Below are positions 5,607-6,009 of a stretch of DNA of 6,009 nucleotides, one piece after another. A program made the position numbers and the translations under genes. Below the pieces are notes generated by a model. That model saw nothing but the letters and a program-made list of their open reading frames with translations. It did no database searches and had not been told where the DNA came from. Origin of the DNA: an uncultured Butyricicoccus sp. (GTDB taxonomy: Bacteria; Bacillota; Clostridia; Oscillospirales; Butyricicoccaceae); assembly GCA_900557315.1 (NCBI GenBank), contig USSI01000098.1, positions 1 through 6,009 of the forward strand, in the 5' to 3' direction. Each line of letters opens with the position of its first letter. Position 1 is the stretch's first letter.

Positions 5607-5705
5607 TTTGAAATTTTGAGGTAAAACCTCTCCGTCATCGCTTTGCGATGCCGCCTCTCCTGAGCAGGGGAGGCTGAGAGGAAAAATTATCTGAAAAATT
5701 TCAAA
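5607..5705. repeat. Nested palindromic interspersed repeat-like element between rplA and rplJ
   Basis: A perfect 11-bp inverted repeat, TTTGAAATTTT (5607-5617) and AAAATTTCAAA (5695-5705), starts on the base after the rplA stop. It encloses further stems: CCTCTC (5627-5632) with GAGAGG (5676-5681), CATCGC/GCGATG (5636-5641, 5645-5650), and GCCTCTCC/GGGGAGGC (5653-5660, 5667-5674, one G-T). The motif CCTCTCCGTCATCGC with GCCTCTCC and its complement resembles small dispersed palindromes I recall from gut Clostridia. There is no coding capacity. It may be a REP/MITE-like element that also supplies a 3' end for the rplK-rplA mRNA. Confidence 0.65.
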
Positions 5706-5712
5706 AAAGCAC

Positions 5713-5741
5713 TTGACAACCCCGCACGTTTGCGGTAAAAT
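5713..5741 (+). promoter_or_regulatory. Strong sigma-A promoter for rplJ
   Basis: TTGACA (5713-5718), a perfect -35, and TAAAAT (5736-5741) are separated by 17 bp. The predicted start is near 5748. The promoter begins eight bases after the palindromic element and drives a ~168-base leader before rplJ. Confidence 0.88.
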
Positions 5742-5747
5742 AATCAT

Positions 5748-5866
5748 GCTGTTTTTGAGACAGCAGGTGCTGGAGTCCAGCGTAAGGCTATGCCGCCTGC
5801 CGAGAAACGTGCGTAAAGTTGCTTTATGCCTCTTTCTCGGACTGTGTGCGGGAAAGAGGCTTTTTT
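5748..5866 (+). promoter_or_regulatory. L10 leader: autoregulatory RNA of the rplJ operon
   Basis: The leader carries GAGACAGCAGGTG (5757-5769) and CCTGCCGAG (5796-5804), the conserved parts of Firmicutes L10 leaders. GCAGG (5763-5767) pairs with CCTGC (5796-5800), enclosing GCTGG/CCAGC (5769-5773, 5777-5781) and GGC/GCC (5786-5788, 5792-5794). Downstream, CCGAGAAA (5800-5807) pairs with TTTCTCGG (5833-5840) around an inner stem 5811-5818/5822-5829, forming an antiterminator that uses part of the terminator's left arm. In this known family the L10-L12 complex binds the leader and lowers rplJ-rplL expression. Confidence 0.85.
5828..5866 (+). terminator. Regulated intrinsic terminator of the L10 leader
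   Basis: GCCTCTTTC (5828-5836) pairs perfectly with GAAAGAGGC (5852-5860), 9 bp with a 15-base loop, followed by T5861-T5866. TTTC at 5833-5836 and GC at 5828-5829 are shared with the competing antiterminator stems, so the two folds are mutually exclusive. Confidence 0.88.
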
Positions 5867-5915
5867 CGTTGCTCACCAGCTTTCGATATAAGTTTTTGAA
5901 ACGAGGTGAAACCGA

Positions 5916-6009
5916 ATGCCCAGTGCAAAGATTCTTTCTGAGAAGCAGGCTTACGTCGCTGATCTGAAGGCAAAGTTTGAGAGTGCGGTTTCCGGCTGCG
6001 TCGTCGCTT
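5916..6009 (+). CDS. rplJ: 50S ribosomal protein L10, N-terminal part (cut by window end)
   Basis: Thirty-one codons are present, reading MPSAKILSEKQAYVADLKAK and then FESAVSGCVVA. This matches the start of L10: a helix beginning K-x-x-VxxLKxKF followed by the first strand. L10 anchors the L7/L12 stalk on the large subunit and is normally followed by rplL, which lies outside the window. The ATG follows GAGGTGA (5903-5909) by six bases. Position after rplA and behind an L10-type leader supports the call. The gene has its own promoter and attenuator, so it can be controlled separately from rplK-rplA. Confidence 0.93.
   Translation, partial: MPSAKILSEKQAYVADLKAKFESAVSGCVVA

Noticed and set aside
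5713..5967. 84-codon frame across the rplJ promoter and leader
   Set aside because: It begins inside the promoter, crosses the leader hairpins and terminator, and is out of frame with rplJ.

Overview
The window reads as a chromosomal segment of a GC-rich anaerobic member of the Clostridia, most likely a gut Oscillospirales-type organism. This is inferred from gene order, from an NPCxxCN-type MnmA, from strong AAGGAGG ribosome binding sites and from a dispersed-repeat type I recall from gut Clostridia. The first ~520 bases do not look like the rest. They are AT-richer (26 of 60 G+C at 181-240 against 44 of 60 at 601-660), use TTA, AGA and GGA codons, and resemble Lachnospiraceae-type DNA.

Layout. 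1-100 is the C-terminal end of a lipid/diacylglycerol kinase. 158-1510 is one open frame whose first ~111 codons are the N-terminal two thirds of IspF and whose remainder is a near-complete tRNA 2-thiouridylase MnmA. Base composition and codon use switch abruptly at the seam (about 488-535), so the frame is a chimera: an assembly join, or less likely a real recombination. 1551-2444 is a ten-helix EamA/DMT transporter. It converges with ruvX (2541-2960, minus strand) on a shared bidirectional terminator. 2961-3222 holds back-to-back promoters for ruvX and for rpmG.

From 3223 to the end is the conserved ribosomal/transcription block rpmG-secE-nusG-rplK-rplA-rplJ (rplJ cut by the window edge). 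Its interest lies in its RNA control. A perfect hairpin with a T-run sits on the predicted start of the rpmG transcript. Two RNA elements resembling the ribosomal protein L1 site of 23S rRNA lie before rplK and again before rplA. A ~100-bp nested palindromic repeat follows rplA. A strong promoter with an L10-type leader, including a clear terminator/antiterminator pair, precedes rplJ.

Together the right half makes and tunes the translation machinery (L33, L11, L1, L10), the Sec translocon subunit SecE and the elongation factor NusG. The left half covers tRNA wobble-uridine thiolation, a solute exporter and pre-16S rRNA maturation/recombination (RuvX). I see no clear novel multi-gene system, defence island, CRISPR array or mobile element with a transposase. 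The unusual items are the chimeric frame, the duplicated L1-like sites and the nested palindrome.
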